DNA of 64,000 nucleotides, from positions 248,001-312,000 of the forward strand of contig CAZNSX010000001.1 in NCBI GenBank assembly GCA_964575845.1. Direction: 5' to 3'. This DNA comes from CAZNSX01 sp964575845 (GTDB taxonomy: Bacteria > UBA8248 > CAZNSX01). Shown piece by piece: positions 42,848 through 51,547 of the stretch. Position 1 is the first letter of the stretch; each line of letters starts with the position of its first letter. The translations under genes were made by a program, and so were the position numbers. The notes beneath the pieces are model-generated. The model saw only the letters and a list, made by a program, of their open reading frames with translations. It was not told the DNA's origin and searched no databases.

Positions 42848-44716
42848 ATGCTGAAGCAGCTAGGCGGGCGAATCCCGGCGGGCGTTGCCATCGGCACCTC
42901 CCTCTATCACATCTACACCGGTTTCTTCGGCCCGCCCGAGCTCTTCCTCTTCCGCATTATCCACCTCTCGCTCATGGTGACCATCACCTTTCTCTATTTC
43001 CCCCTCCGCGGGCGGAGGGGGCCCTCCGGGCCGCTCAGCTTCTTGAACTACGGACTCCTGGGGCTCTGGCTCGCGGCGATGGGATACCTCTTTATCTTCT
43101 ACGAGTCCATCACCCACCGGATGTACTACATCGAGCCCCTCACAATCTGGCAGTTCATCTTCGGCATCTCGACCGTTCTGCTCGTTCTCGAAGCAAATAG
43201 GCGCACCATCGGGTTATCCCTCGGCATCGTTGCCCTCGGCTTTCTGGTATACGCCTTCATCGGCCCCTATTTGCCGGGGGTATTCTTTCACACGGGCAAG
43301 ACCCTGGAGTACGTACTGGACAGTCAATACCTCCAATCCGAAGGCATCTTCGGCATTCCCACGGGTATCTCGGCGACTTACATCATCCTTTTTATCATCT
43401 TCGGGGCTTTCCTGAACCATTCGGGCTTCGGTGAGTTCGTCATCAAGCTGGCCACGGCCGTGGCCGGCTGGTCGCGGGGCGGTCCCGCCAAGATCGCGGT
43501 CCTAGCCAGCGGCCTGGTGGGCATGGTGCAGGGGTACAGCACGGCCAACGTTGTCACCACAGGGGTGTTCACCATCCCCATGATGAAGCGGATAGGGTTC
43601 AGGCCCCATTTCGCGGGCGCCGTGGAGGCCGCGGCATCGACGGGGAGCAATGTGATGCCGCCGGTGATGTCGGCCGCGGCCTTTCTGATGGCTGAGTTCA
43701 CAGCCATCCCCTATGTGACCATCATAAGATATGCCCTTCTTCCCGCATCCCTCTACTTCCTGAGCGTCGGGATAATGGTCCATCTCTATTCGGTCGAAAA
43801 CGACATTAAGCCCATCCCCCGCGCCGAGCTGCCCGATGTGCGGCTTGTCTTGAAAGAGCAGGGCCATCTGGGCCTGCCGCTGGTCCTCCTCGTCTATCTG
43901 CTGGTGCGCGGCTACAGTCCGATGCTCGCAGTGGCGTACAGCATCCCCGCAATCATCATCGTCAGCAATTTCCGCCGGGGCACGCGCATGGGAGTGAGGG
44001 CGATCCTGCGGGCCCTGGAGGAGGGCGCCAAAACGGCGACAATGGTGGCCACGGCCTGCGCGACCTCGGGGATAATCGTCGCCGTGATCACCACCACCGG
44101 GATCGGCCAGCGATTCGCCAGCAATATGCTGGCCATCTCGGGGGGCAACCTCTACTTGCTGCTCTGCCTGGCGGCCCTCTCAAGCCTGGTGATTGGGACC
44201 GGAGTCCCCTTGATACCGGCCTACATCATTCAGGTCGGCCTGGTGATTCCGGCGCTCGTCGACGCGGGAATCAGCCCGGCGCAGGCCCACCTCTTCGTCA
44301 TCTTCTTCTGCTCCATCTCATTGATAACGCCGCCAATGGCCGTGACGTCCTATGCGGCCGCAGGCATAGCCCAGGCCGACATCATGAGGACATCTTTCGA
44401 AGCCGTGAAATTGGCCTCCGCCTCCTATCTCATACCCTTCGTGTTCGCGCTGTCTCCGGCTCTCATGTTGATAGGGGAGCCCCTGGATGTGGTGCGAGCC
44501 ACACTCACCTCCATCATCGGCGTGATATCGCTTGCGGCGGCGATCCAGGGGTTCATGTACATGAGGGTGAATCCTCTGGCAAGGGCTCTCTTTTTCATCG
44601 GCTCGGTTGCGCTGATAGAGCCCAGCCTGTGGTCGGATGGGGTGGGGTTCGCCCTATTCCTGGGGCTGTGCCTGTACTACAGAAATCTGGCATCAAAGGT
44701 CAAGCTGACTGCATAG
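42848..44716 (+). CDS. TRAP transporter fused 4TM/12TM permease
   Basis: The 622-residue membrane protein joins the small DctQ-like part (first about 150 residues) to the large DctM-like part, as is normal for TAXI systems. Signature pieces are GFGEFVIKLATAVAGWSRGGPAKIAVLASGLVGMVQG and TGSNVMPPVMSAAAFLMAEF, shown here only in part. I start at ATG 42848, after AGGGGGG, because the first 21 residues of the longer frame are basic and not family-like. It uses an ion gradient, not ATP, to import the solute bound by the preceding protein. Confidence 0.9.
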   Translation: MLKQLGGRIPAGVAIGTSLYHIYTGFFGPPELFLFRIIHLSLMVTITFLYFPLRGRRGPSGPLSFLNYGLLGLWLAAMGYLFIFYESITHRMYYIEPLTIWQFIFGISTVLLVLEANRRTIGLSLGIVALGFLVYAFIGPYLPGVFFHTGKTLEYVLDSQYLQSEGIFGIPTGISATYIILFIIFGAFLNHSGFGEFVIKLATAVAGWSRGGPAKIAVLASGLVGMVQGYSTANVVTTGVFTIPMMKRIGFRPHFAGAVEAAASTGSNVMPPVMSAAAFLMAEFTAIPYVTIIRYALLPASLYFLSVGIMVHLYSVENDIKPIPRAELPDVRLVLKEQGHLGLPLVLLVYLLVRGYSPMLAVAYSIPAIIIVSNFRRGTRMGVRAILRALEEGAKTATMVATACATSGIIVAVITTTGIGQRFASNMLAISGGNLYLLLCLAALSSLVIGTGVPLIPAYIIQVGLVIPALVDAGISPAQAHLFVIFFCSISLITPPMAVTSYAAAGIAQADIMRTSFEAVKLASASYLIPFVFALSPALMLIGEPLDVVRATLTSIIGVISLAAAIQGFMYMRVNPLARALFFIGSVALIEPSLWSDGVGFALFLGLCLYYRNLASKVKLTA

Positions 44717-44780
44717 GAGGGGAGATCGACCGAACCTGGCCGTCTGGGTTTCACCATTATCGAATGGAGGAGATAGGCCC

Positions 44781-45569
44781 GTGGAGAGAGAAAAAGAGCT
44801 TCTTTTTTCAAAAAGAGATGGCATTGCCGCCATCACCTTCAACCGCCCCGCTCACCTGAACCGCCTTACCCTCGAGATGATGGAGGAATCCCTGGATATA
44901 TTGAAAGAGCTTGAGGAGAGAGAGGAGGAGCGCGTCCTGGTCTTCACAGGAGCGGGTGAGGAGCACTTCTGCATGGGCCTCTTCGACCCCCACCAGAGGG
45001 GGGCATTATCGAATAAGGACGTCTGGAGACGCGTGAACCGGGCAAACCAGCTTCTTGCGAAAATCGAGGAATTGCCGGTAGCGGTCATAGGCGCGATAAA
45101 CGGCAAAACCCTCGGGGGCGGCCTGGAGCTTCTGCTCGCCTGCGACATCCGGGTCGCCTGCTCTCATGCATCCTTCAGACTTCCCGAGACGGCCTGGGGT
45201 GTCTTCCCCGGAGCCGGCGCACCCGTTAGACTCCCCCGGGTCATCGGCCCCGGAAGGGCGAAAGAGATGATGTTCACGGGAAGGGAGGTGGAGGTCGATG
45301 AGGCTGAGAGGATCGGCCTCGTGGATAAGGTGGTGGCCTCAGATTCATTCAGGGCCGAGGTTCAGAAACTGGCGGAAACTATCAGGGACAGCGCCCCCCT
45401 CGGCATAAGGGCGGTCAAGAAGATAGTCAATGTCGGGATGAGCCTGAGCATTGCAGAAGCTCAAGTCCTCTCCGACGTGCTCAGGCGCCCGCTCGATGAC
45501 ACCGAGGACTCCAGAGAAGCCATTCAGGCTTTTATGGAGAAGCGCAAGCCGCGGTATAGGGGTAGGTAG
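44781..45569 (+). CDS. Enoyl-CoA hydratase/isomerase family protein
   Basis: The 262-residue crotonase-fold protein has the oxyanion-hole segment GAGEEHFCMGLF, the GKTLGGGLELLLACDIRVA block, and PETAWGVFPGAGAPVRLPRVIG. The Glu of the first catalytic position is in GLELL and that of the second is replaced in the GAGAP region, so whether it hydrates, isomerises or does another crotonase reaction cannot be told. GTG start. It follows the TRAP permease gene by 64 bases and may act on a CoA ester of the imported compound. Confidence 0.85.
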   Translation: MEREKELLFSKRDGIAAITFNRPAHLNRLTLEMMEESLDILKELEEREEERVLVFTGAGEEHFCMGLFDPHQRGALSNKDVWRRVNRANQLLAKIEELPVAVIGAINGKTLGGGLELLLACDIRVACSHASFRLPETAWGVFPGAGAPVRLPRVIGPGRAKEMMFTGREVEVDEAERIGLVDKVVASDSFRAEVQKLAETIRDSAPLGIRAVKKIVNVGMSLSIAEAQVLSDVLRRPLDDTEDSREAIQAFMEKRKPRYRGR

Positions 45570-45688
45570 GGCATCGCAAAAAGAGCTGGCTTCCGGCAGC
45601 ATGGGGAGAGGTCCTACATAGGACTTTCCGTGTTGTCGCTCTCGCAAGATAACCTTAGATAACCTCAAATTGATGCTGCACCGGGATC

Positions 45689-46300
45689 TCATCTCCTCCA
45701 CCACACCGTACAATACTCCTCCCCCATCCTGCTCCTTATGAGCCTGAGGCCGAGGCGGATGAGGCGGTTTTTGACTTCGAAGTGGTCCTGATAGAGGATG
45801 CCCGAGAGGATCATGTGGCCGCGGGGCTTTAGCTTTTCTGCGAGCTCGGGCGCAAGGGCGAGCAGGATGTCTCCATAGAGGTTTGCGAGGATGAGGTCAA
45901 ACCCGCCTTCTGGAACCTGCTTTAGATCTCCTAACATGCACGTGACCTTATCCTGTACCCCGTTGAGCCGGGCGTTTCTCCGCGTGGCCTCGACCGCATC
46001 GGGGTCGATGTCCACCGCTATGACTTCCCCCGCACCGAGCTTCGCGGCTGCAATCGCCAGTATCCCGGTGCCCGCTCCGAGGTCTAAGACCTTCGCTCCG
46101 GCGATTGAGGGAAGCTGCTGAAGCATCTCCAGAACCGAGAGGGTAGTCTCGTGCTCGCCAGAGCCAAACGCGCGGCCAGGGCCCAGGATGATGGAGATGC
46201 CGCGGGAAAGCTCAATGGTTTTTCTCCGGGGCTTCAAAGAGGACCCTTTCTTAAAGGCTTTGGCCTGAGAGCGCCAAGGAAATACCCCCGGCGGCAACAC
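45689..46300 (-). CDS. PrmA-like methyltransferase lacking most of the N-terminal substrate domain
   Basis: The 203-residue protein has the full PrmA-type methyltransferase domain: GPGRAFGSGEHETT, VLDLGAGTGILAIAAAKLGAGEV, DIDPDAVEATRRNARLNGV and the NPPY-like NLYGDILLAL. PrmA trimethylates ribosomal protein L11 and is normally near 290 residues, with an L11-recognising N-domain. Here only about 30 residues precede the catalytic domain. It could be a shortened PrmA or a relative with another target. It is convergent with the enoyl-CoA hydratase gene. Confidence 0.75.
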   Translation of the reverse strand: MLPPGVFPWRSQAKAFKKGSSLKPRRKTIELSRGISIILGPGRAFGSGEHETTLSVLEMLQQLPSIAGAKVLDLGAGTGILAIAAAKLGAGEVIAVDIDPDAVEATRRNARLNGVQDKVTCMLGDLKQVPEGGFDLILANLYGDILLALAPELAEKLKPRGHMILSGILYQDHFEVKNRLIRLGLRLIRSRMGEEYCTVWWRR

Positions 46301-46455
46301 TCTCTCGGCCCTGATTATAGAGCAATGGCTCCTGCGAAAAAAACTATTCAGGGTTTGACTTGGGGCAATATGTGTTAAGATTTTTCAGGGAAAGACCAGG
46401 AAGCCGAAAAGAATTTTTTCAAATTAATAGGCTTTATGAATCAATAGGTTAAGGC

Positions 46456-47046
46456 ATGGAATCTTATGTAGAAGTTGAGGCCAAGATATACCTTAGAGAT
46501 TTTGCCTCCCTGAGGGAGCTGATCCTTGAAAGGGGGGGCCGTGCCCAGGGGAAGGCGCGGGAGGAGAACATCTGGTTCGATGATGAAAAAGGGAGCCTAG
46601 GAAAGCGCGACAGCCTCTTCAGGCTGAGGCGCGACCTTAAATGCTGGCTCACCTTCAAGGGGCCTCAGGAGAAGGGGTCTGACTTCAAGAAAAGGGTCGA
46701 GAGGGAGGTTGAAGTCCGCGACTTCGAGAAGGCGAGGGAGCTTCTCAAGAGCCTGGGCTATCGGGAGGTGCTCACCTATGAGAAGGAGAGGGAGAGCTTC
46801 TCCCTCCTGGGCTGTGAGCTCGCACTTGACACTCTGCCCTACGGGAAATTCATGGAGATAGAAGGGAGGGAGGAAGATATAGAGAAGGTTCTCTCCGAGC
46901 TCGGCCTCGCGGAGCGAAAGAAGATCGTCAAGAGCTATGTCGAGATCTTCCTTGACATAAAGAGGCTGAACGGCCTCGACTTCAGGGACCTGACCTTCAG
47001 GAATTTCGAGGGCCTTAAGCTCAAGCTTCCTCAATATCTGAAGTAG
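46456..47046 (+). CDS. CYTH domain protein (class IV adenylate cyclase / triphosphatase-like)
   Basis: The 196-residue protein begins with the CYTH hallmark VEVEAKIYL (ExExK), then shows alternating acidic and basic strands (LFRLRRDLKCWLTFKGP, RVEREVEVRDF) and the late ALDTLPYGKFMEIEG. The fold is a tunnel that binds triphosphates with metal ions. Members hydrolyse inorganic triphosphate or thiamine triphosphate or make cAMP; the sequence alone does not decide. It stands alone between minus-strand genes. Confidence 0.82.
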   Translation: MESYVEVEAKIYLRDFASLRELILERGGRAQGKAREENIWFDDEKGSLGKRDSLFRLRRDLKCWLTFKGPQEKGSDFKKRVEREVEVRDFEKARELLKSLGYREVLTYEKERESFSLLGCELALDTLPYGKFMEIEGREEDIEKVLSELGLAERKKIVKSYVEIFLDIKRLNGLDFRDLTFRNFEGLKLKLPQYLK

Positions 47047-47088
47047 CCCTTCCTGACTCTGGAGGCCCCCGTTACGGAGGAAAAGACC

Positions 47089-47120
47089 CGCCTCATCCCG
47101 GAGGGAGGGGGCCTGAGGCG
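47089..47120. terminator. Possible hairpin between CYTH gene and glnE
   Basis: CGCCTCA (47089-47095) and TGAGGCG (47114-47120) are perfect complements around an 18-base loop in the gap between two convergent genes. It has no T-run, so the terminator role is tentative. Confidence 0.3.
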
Positions 47121-47282
47121 AGCCCTTTTGGCGAGCGCGCTCTCCGGGCCGAAATGACCCTGCAGTAAACCTTAGTTGAGGGAAGCTTCGACCTTCATGA
47201 GCTCTCTCAAAGCGGTGCACTCATCCCCTTAATTTATCTAACGAACGGGGAGCGTGGGCTTTAGGAGAGTTGAAGGAGGCTC

Positions 47283-50200
47283 TCAGAAGGGTCGAGCCAG
47301 GACCTCAGAATAGACCTCCCTTACTCTTCCGGTATGGCGCTCGTAGTCCCTTAAGAGCTTCCCGCGTGCGCTTCCCGTCTCATCGTCCGCATAGCCAAGG
47401 CGCCGGGCGAGCGCCTCTATTTCCGAGGGCTCCTCGGGGAAGGCACTCAAGGGACGGGTCCTCACGATGCGCATGCGGCTCTCAAGGTTCCTCAAGAAAA
47501 GGTAACCTTCCCTTAGATGAGAGAACTCCTCCTCGCCCAGGAGGCCCTCCCGCTGAAGAGCTTCAAGGGCCCTTAGGGTATTCGTGATGCGGAGGGCTGG
47601 CTTCTCCCGTCCGTGCCTTAGCTGCAGAAACTCCACGAGGAATTCTATGTCGGCTATGCCGCCCCGGCCGAGCTTGAAATCCAGGTGTCCCCCCACCTCG
47701 CGGGCGAGCTCCCGCTCGAGCCTCTCCCGCATGTGCTCTATCTCCCCCGCCTCGGCCGCGCCGAAGGGCTTCCCGTAGACGAAGCCCTGGGACAGCTCCA
47801 GGAAGGCTCTTCCCAGCTCCTCATCTCCCGCCACGGGCCGGGCCCGCACAAGGGCCTGGCGCTGCCAGGTCTCAAGCCTCTCACGGCAGAAGCGCTCAAA
47901 ATCCGCAATCGCAAGCGCCAGGGCCCCCTTCCTTCCCTCGGGCCTGAGGCGGAGGTCCACTCTGTAGGCGGGGCCCGCAGCCGCGAGCCCCTCGCAGATT
48001 TCCATCACCCGCGAGCCCAGGCGGCAGAAGTAGTCATAGTTGGTGAGCCGAAGGGGGGTCCCTCCCCTTGGGCCGGGGGTCCCCTCGGTCATCCCCTGGG
48101 CCGAGTAGATGAAGAGGAGGTCCAGGTCGGAGCCGAAGTTGAGCTCCCGGCTTCCCAGTTTGCCCAGGCCTATTATGGCGAACCTGGCCTCGCGGCCGCT
48201 CGTCTCCTCGCGTGGAAGGCCGTAGCGCGCCTGAAATTCCCGGCGCGCCATCTCCAGGGCCTTCTTGAGAAAAAGCTCCGCGAGGCGCGAGAGGTCATCC
48301 AGCGTGGCGAGGATGTCGGCCTCACCCAGAATGCTCCTCAGCCCGATTGCCAGCTCCTCCGCCTGCTTGAAGCGCCTCAACTCATCGAGGCGCTCCCGCT
48401 CATCTCCCACCCGCCCAAGGCTCTCATCCAGCTCCCCCTCAAGGACCTGGAGAGACTTGGAGGAGGTGAGCACCTCAGGGTCAAGCAGGCTATCAAGGAG
48501 CGCGGGCTGGCGGATGAGGATGGAGGAGAGGGCCTCGCTCCCCGAGAAGAGGTGGAGCAGCACGGTAAGCACCCTAGGCCTCGCCAGGAAAAGCTCGAAG
48601 AGGGTCTCCCTGCTCCCCGCGGCGGCCACAAACCTCTCCAGGTTCAAAAGGGCTAGATCCGCATCGGGTAGCCGCCAGCTCTCCTCCAGGATCGTCGGCA
48701 GGATCGCATCAAAAGTGCGCTTGGCCCGGGCGCTCACGTGGGCAAAGGGAGGCCCCTCGCGCAGGAGCCGCAGGCGCTCCCGCGCCGCCTCCGGCTCCTG
48801 GAAGTTGCTCCTTGAAAGCTCCTCGGGCTCCATCTCCTCCCCGGTGAGAGGGGATGTCACCAGCTCCCCTTCCGCTGAAAGGGGCCTCTTCTGGTAGAAA
48901 AAGTTATCGTATACCCCCTGCACCTCCCGGGTATGGCGGTCGTGGGCGCGAAGGAGCGCCTCTGTCTCCTCCGCCTCGCTTCCCCCCCTGAAGCCCATCT
49001 TCCTGGCAAGGGCCCTCAGGCCGGGGCCGTCGGTCGGGAGGCTATGGCTCTGAAGGCCGTGAGTTATCTGAATCCGATGCTCCAGTTCCCGCAGGAAAGT
49101 GTAGGCCTCCCTGAGGCCGCGGCACTCTCTCTCCGCCAAAAGACCCAGCTCCCCCAGGCATCCTATGGCCTTGAGGGTGTTGCGTTCCCTGATGCGGGGC
49201 TCCATGCCTCCGTAGGCCATCTGGAAGGCCTGGACGATGAACTCCACCTCCCGTATGCCCCCTTTGCCGAGTTTCACGTTTCTCAGGGCATCCCTCCCTT
49301 TGAGGAGGCTGCGGTCGATCCTCTCCTTCATGGCCCTTATCTCATCCAGGGCCGCGAAGTCCAGGTGCTTCCGGTAGACGAAGGGCTGGATCGTCCGCAT
49401 GAAGCTCTCCCCCAGGCCCCTGCTCCCCGCCGCGGGTCTCACCTTTATCATGGCCTGCCGCTCCCAGGTCTGCCCCCAGGACTCGTAGTAGATCTCGTAG
49501 CTGCGCAGCGAGTAGGCGATGTCCCCGCTCTGGCCTTCGGGCCTGAGGCGCAGGTCCACCCGGAAGACGGCCCCTTCTTCGGTGATCCGGCTCATGGCCG
49601 CCCTCAGCATCTGGGAGAGCTTCACGAAGAAGTCGTGATTTGTGAGCTGCTGGTGGCGCCCGAGCCCCTCTATCTCGACCCCTTCGGTTCCGCCCTCATC
49701 GGAGGAGTAAAGGAAAAGTATGTCGATGTCGGAGCTGAAGTTAAGCTCCTCCCCCCCCAGCTTTCCCATGGCGAGCACGGTGAACTCGCATTCACGCTCC
49801 TCCCCGTCAGGGTCCCGGAAGCGAGGGACTCCGTGGGTCCTCGTAAGCTCGCGATAGCAGCTCTCATAGGCCCCCTCAAGGCAGACGTCCGCGAGATGGG
49901 AGATGTCGGCCGTGGTCTCAGGGAGGTCAGCCCTCCGGGTGAGGTCGCGCGCTCCTATCCTGAGGAACTCCCGTTTCCTGAAGCGCCTGAGCGCGCTGAG
50001 CCTCTCAGCGTGATTTCCCGCCTGAGAGAGAAGCCCCATGAGCTCTGCCGCCATCTCCTCTTTGGGCCTTGAGGCGTCCAGCACGCTGGGCTCAAGAAGC
50101 CGGAAGACGTGGCCCGGCTCCTGGAGAAGGAAATCCGTGAGATGCTGGCTTCCCGAGAGCAGTGCCAGCAGGGCCTCCCGCGAAGACCTCTCCCCGAGGG

Positions 50201-50486
50201 GGCGGAATAGCTCCCCCGGCTCCCTCAGGCTCTCCGCCAGGCGCTCAAGGTTATTGAGCGCCCTATCCGGCTCAAAAGAATCGGCTACGGCCAGGAGAAG
50301 CTCCTTGAGGAAGGCGGCATCCTCGCCGGGGAAGCTTTCCTTCTCGGTGAGGGCCTTCAAGTTCTCCCAGGCGCTCCTTTCGTTCCTGAAGCCAAGGGCC
50401 GCGAGAGCGGCTTCCTCGGCCGCGGCGTAGGGAGTGCCCTCAATGATGGAGGAGGCCAGATTCTCTACGAGCTCTGCAGAATTCAT
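47283..50486 (-). CDS. glnE: Glutamine synthetase adenylyltransferase / adenylyl-removing enzyme
   Basis: The 1067-residue protein has the two nucleotidyltransferase halves of GlnE, each with the catalytic GSxxDxD-type motif: GKLGGEELNFSSDIDILFLY in the N-half (AMP removal) and GKLGSRELNFGSDLDLLFIY in the C-half (AMP addition). Each half is followed by a helical GlnD_UR_UTase-like domain, with FKLGRGGIADIEFLVEF and VKLGKGGIREVEFIVQAF. Length is slightly above the usual 950. It adjusts glutamine synthetase to nitrogen status. Long plus-strand open frames across it are composition shadows. Confidence 0.96.
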   Translation of the reverse strand: MNSAELVENLASSIIEGTPYAAAEEAALAALGFRNERSAWENLKALTEKESFPGEDAAFLKELLLAVADSFEPDRALNNLERLAESLREPGELFRPLGERSSREALLALLSGSQHLTDFLLQEPGHVFRLLEPSVLDASRPKEEMAAELMGLLSQAGNHAERLSALRRFRKREFLRIGARDLTRRADLPETTADISHLADVCLEGAYESCYRELTRTHGVPRFRDPDGEERECEFTVLAMGKLGGEELNFSSDIDILFLYSSDEGGTEGVEIEGLGRHQQLTNHDFFVKLSQMLRAAMSRITEEGAVFRVDLRLRPEGQSGDIAYSLRSYEIYYESWGQTWERQAMIKVRPAAGSRGLGESFMRTIQPFVYRKHLDFAALDEIRAMKERIDRSLLKGRDALRNVKLGKGGIREVEFIVQAFQMAYGGMEPRIRERNTLKAIGCLGELGLLAERECRGLREAYTFLRELEHRIQITHGLQSHSLPTDGPGLRALARKMGFRGGSEAEETEALLRAHDRHTREVQGVYDNFFYQKRPLSAEGELVTSPLTGEEMEPEELSRSNFQEPEAARERLRLLREGPPFAHVSARAKRTFDAILPTILEESWRLPDADLALLNLERFVAAAGSRETLFELFLARPRVLTVLLHLFSGSEALSSILIRQPALLDSLLDPEVLTSSKSLQVLEGELDESLGRVGDERERLDELRRFKQAEELAIGLRSILGEADILATLDDLSRLAELFLKKALEMARREFQARYGLPREETSGREARFAIIGLGKLGSRELNFGSDLDLLFIYSAQGMTEGTPGPRGGTPLRLTNYDYFCRLGSRVMEICEGLAAAGPAYRVDLRLRPEGRKGALALAIADFERFCRERLETWQRQALVRARPVAGDEELGRAFLELSQGFVYGKPFGAAEAGEIEHMRERLERELAREVGGHLDFKLGRGGIADIEFLVEFLQLRHGREKPALRITNTLRALEALQREGLLGEEEFSHLREGYLFLRNLESRMRIVRTRPLSAFPEEPSEIEALARRLGYADDETGSARGKLLRDYERHTGRVREVYSEVLARPF

Positions 50487-50945
50487 CCGCCCTTTCAGCC
50501 GTTAAGCGGGGTGCTCCCCCGAGGAACTCAGCGCACCCCTAGATTTTAACACCCCCAGGCCCGAGTAACAGCCCCTGGGCAGGCTATTCGCGCCTTCAGT
50601 TAAGAGGCGGTTTTAGCCCGAAAATCCAGGCCAGCCCTGAGGAAACCCTGGGGAAGGTTGAATGCTTTCTCAAAAATCTTTAAGAATATCCTATTAATTC
50701 AGCAAAATTATTTACAATGGCTTAAGATTATGCTATAAACCTTTGCGTGACAGTGGGTGCCGGTGTAGCCTCTATTGAAACCTTTCCGGACGTTCACCAG
50801 GCCACCGCCCGGCTGGAATCCTGACTTCGTGGCACTCACTACCATCTTGCTAAATCCCTAACCTGGCAAAAGGAGGATTGGCGAAAGCTTTTACTCTAAT
50901 CCATTAGTTATCTGATATAGCTACAATAGTTGAGAAGGTGAAGAT
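50487..50945. other. Transition from G+C-rich to A+T-rich DNA upstream of the helicase island
   Basis: The stretch changes visibly in composition near 50650. I see no gene. It contains a clear promoter at 50711-50739, which would leave a leader of about 200 bases before the first island gene, and an AGAAGGTGAAG ribosome site at its end. Confidence 0.5.
50711..50739 (+). promoter_or_regulatory. Sigma-70-like extended -10 promoter of the A+T-rich island
   Basis: TTTACA (50711-50716), a 17-base spacer, TATAAA (50734-50739), with TGC directly before the -10 box (extended form). Five of six positions match in each box. Confidence 0.6.
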
Positions 50946-51404
50946 ATGGACTGGATATTACCGCTTGCACCATCTTTGCTACTAGTGCTCGGAGGAATAG
51001 TAACTTGGTTTCTTAAAGCCCGTGTTGAAGAGCTGCGCGCTACAGAAGAAAGGTTGCGAGAAGAACGCCGAAAGATCTATAGGCAAATATTAGACCCCTA
51101 TATTCATCTTTTTGCCAACTCAAAGAGTCAAACACAAGCCATAAAGGAAGTTACTTCCTACAATTACAGAAAGGCCGCATTTGAGCTCAACCTTTTCGGC
51201 TCAGATGAAGTAGTCCGCGCCTATAACTCTCTCATGCAGCACACATACCATGCAGAATCCTTGGGCAAAGAAGACCCGAAAGAAATGATGCGTCTGTGGG
51301 GGGATCTTCTTCTTGAGATTCGTAAGAGTGTTGGAAACAAGAAGACCAAGCTTAAAGAATTTGATATGATGCGAGCAATGATTAAAGATATTGATAGATT
51401 ATGA
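50946..51404 (+). CDS. Membrane-anchored small protein of unknown function in A+T-rich island
   Basis: The 152-residue protein has one N-terminal membrane helix (LAPSLLLVLGGIVTWFL), a charged coiled-coil-like stretch (VEELRATEERLREERRKIY) and a helical cytoplasmic domain with the block LNLFGSDEVVRAYNSL and a C-terminal LLLEIRKSVGNKKTKL. I have seen similar hypothetical proteins in accessory DNA but know no function. Codon use is A+T-richer than in the neighbours. It lies 143 bases before a UvrD-type helicase gene in the same direction. Confidence 0.65.
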   Translation: MDWILPLAPSLLLVLGGIVTWFLKARVEELRATEERLREERRKIYRQILDPYIHLFANSKSQTQAIKEVTSYNYRKAAFELNLFGSDEVVRAYNSLMQHTYHAESLGKEDPKEMMRLWGDLLLEIRKSVGNKKTKLKEFDMMRAMIKDIDRL

Positions 51405-51547
51405 GGGTTTATAGGCAGGTTCAGGCAATAACGAGTTTACGCTTCGATGCGCTTGATCCAAATGCACTTCGGCGACCTTGGCAACCTTGAGAAGGCTAAT
51501 TTCCGTGTGGCTCTATACTTTATTATTACAATGGTTTTGATTTGAAT

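Noticed and set aside
47685..50072. Long plus-strand open frames (323 and 379 codons) opposite glnE
   Set aside because: They are antisense to a clear glnE with all motifs. They arise from G+C-rich codon bias and show no family motif.
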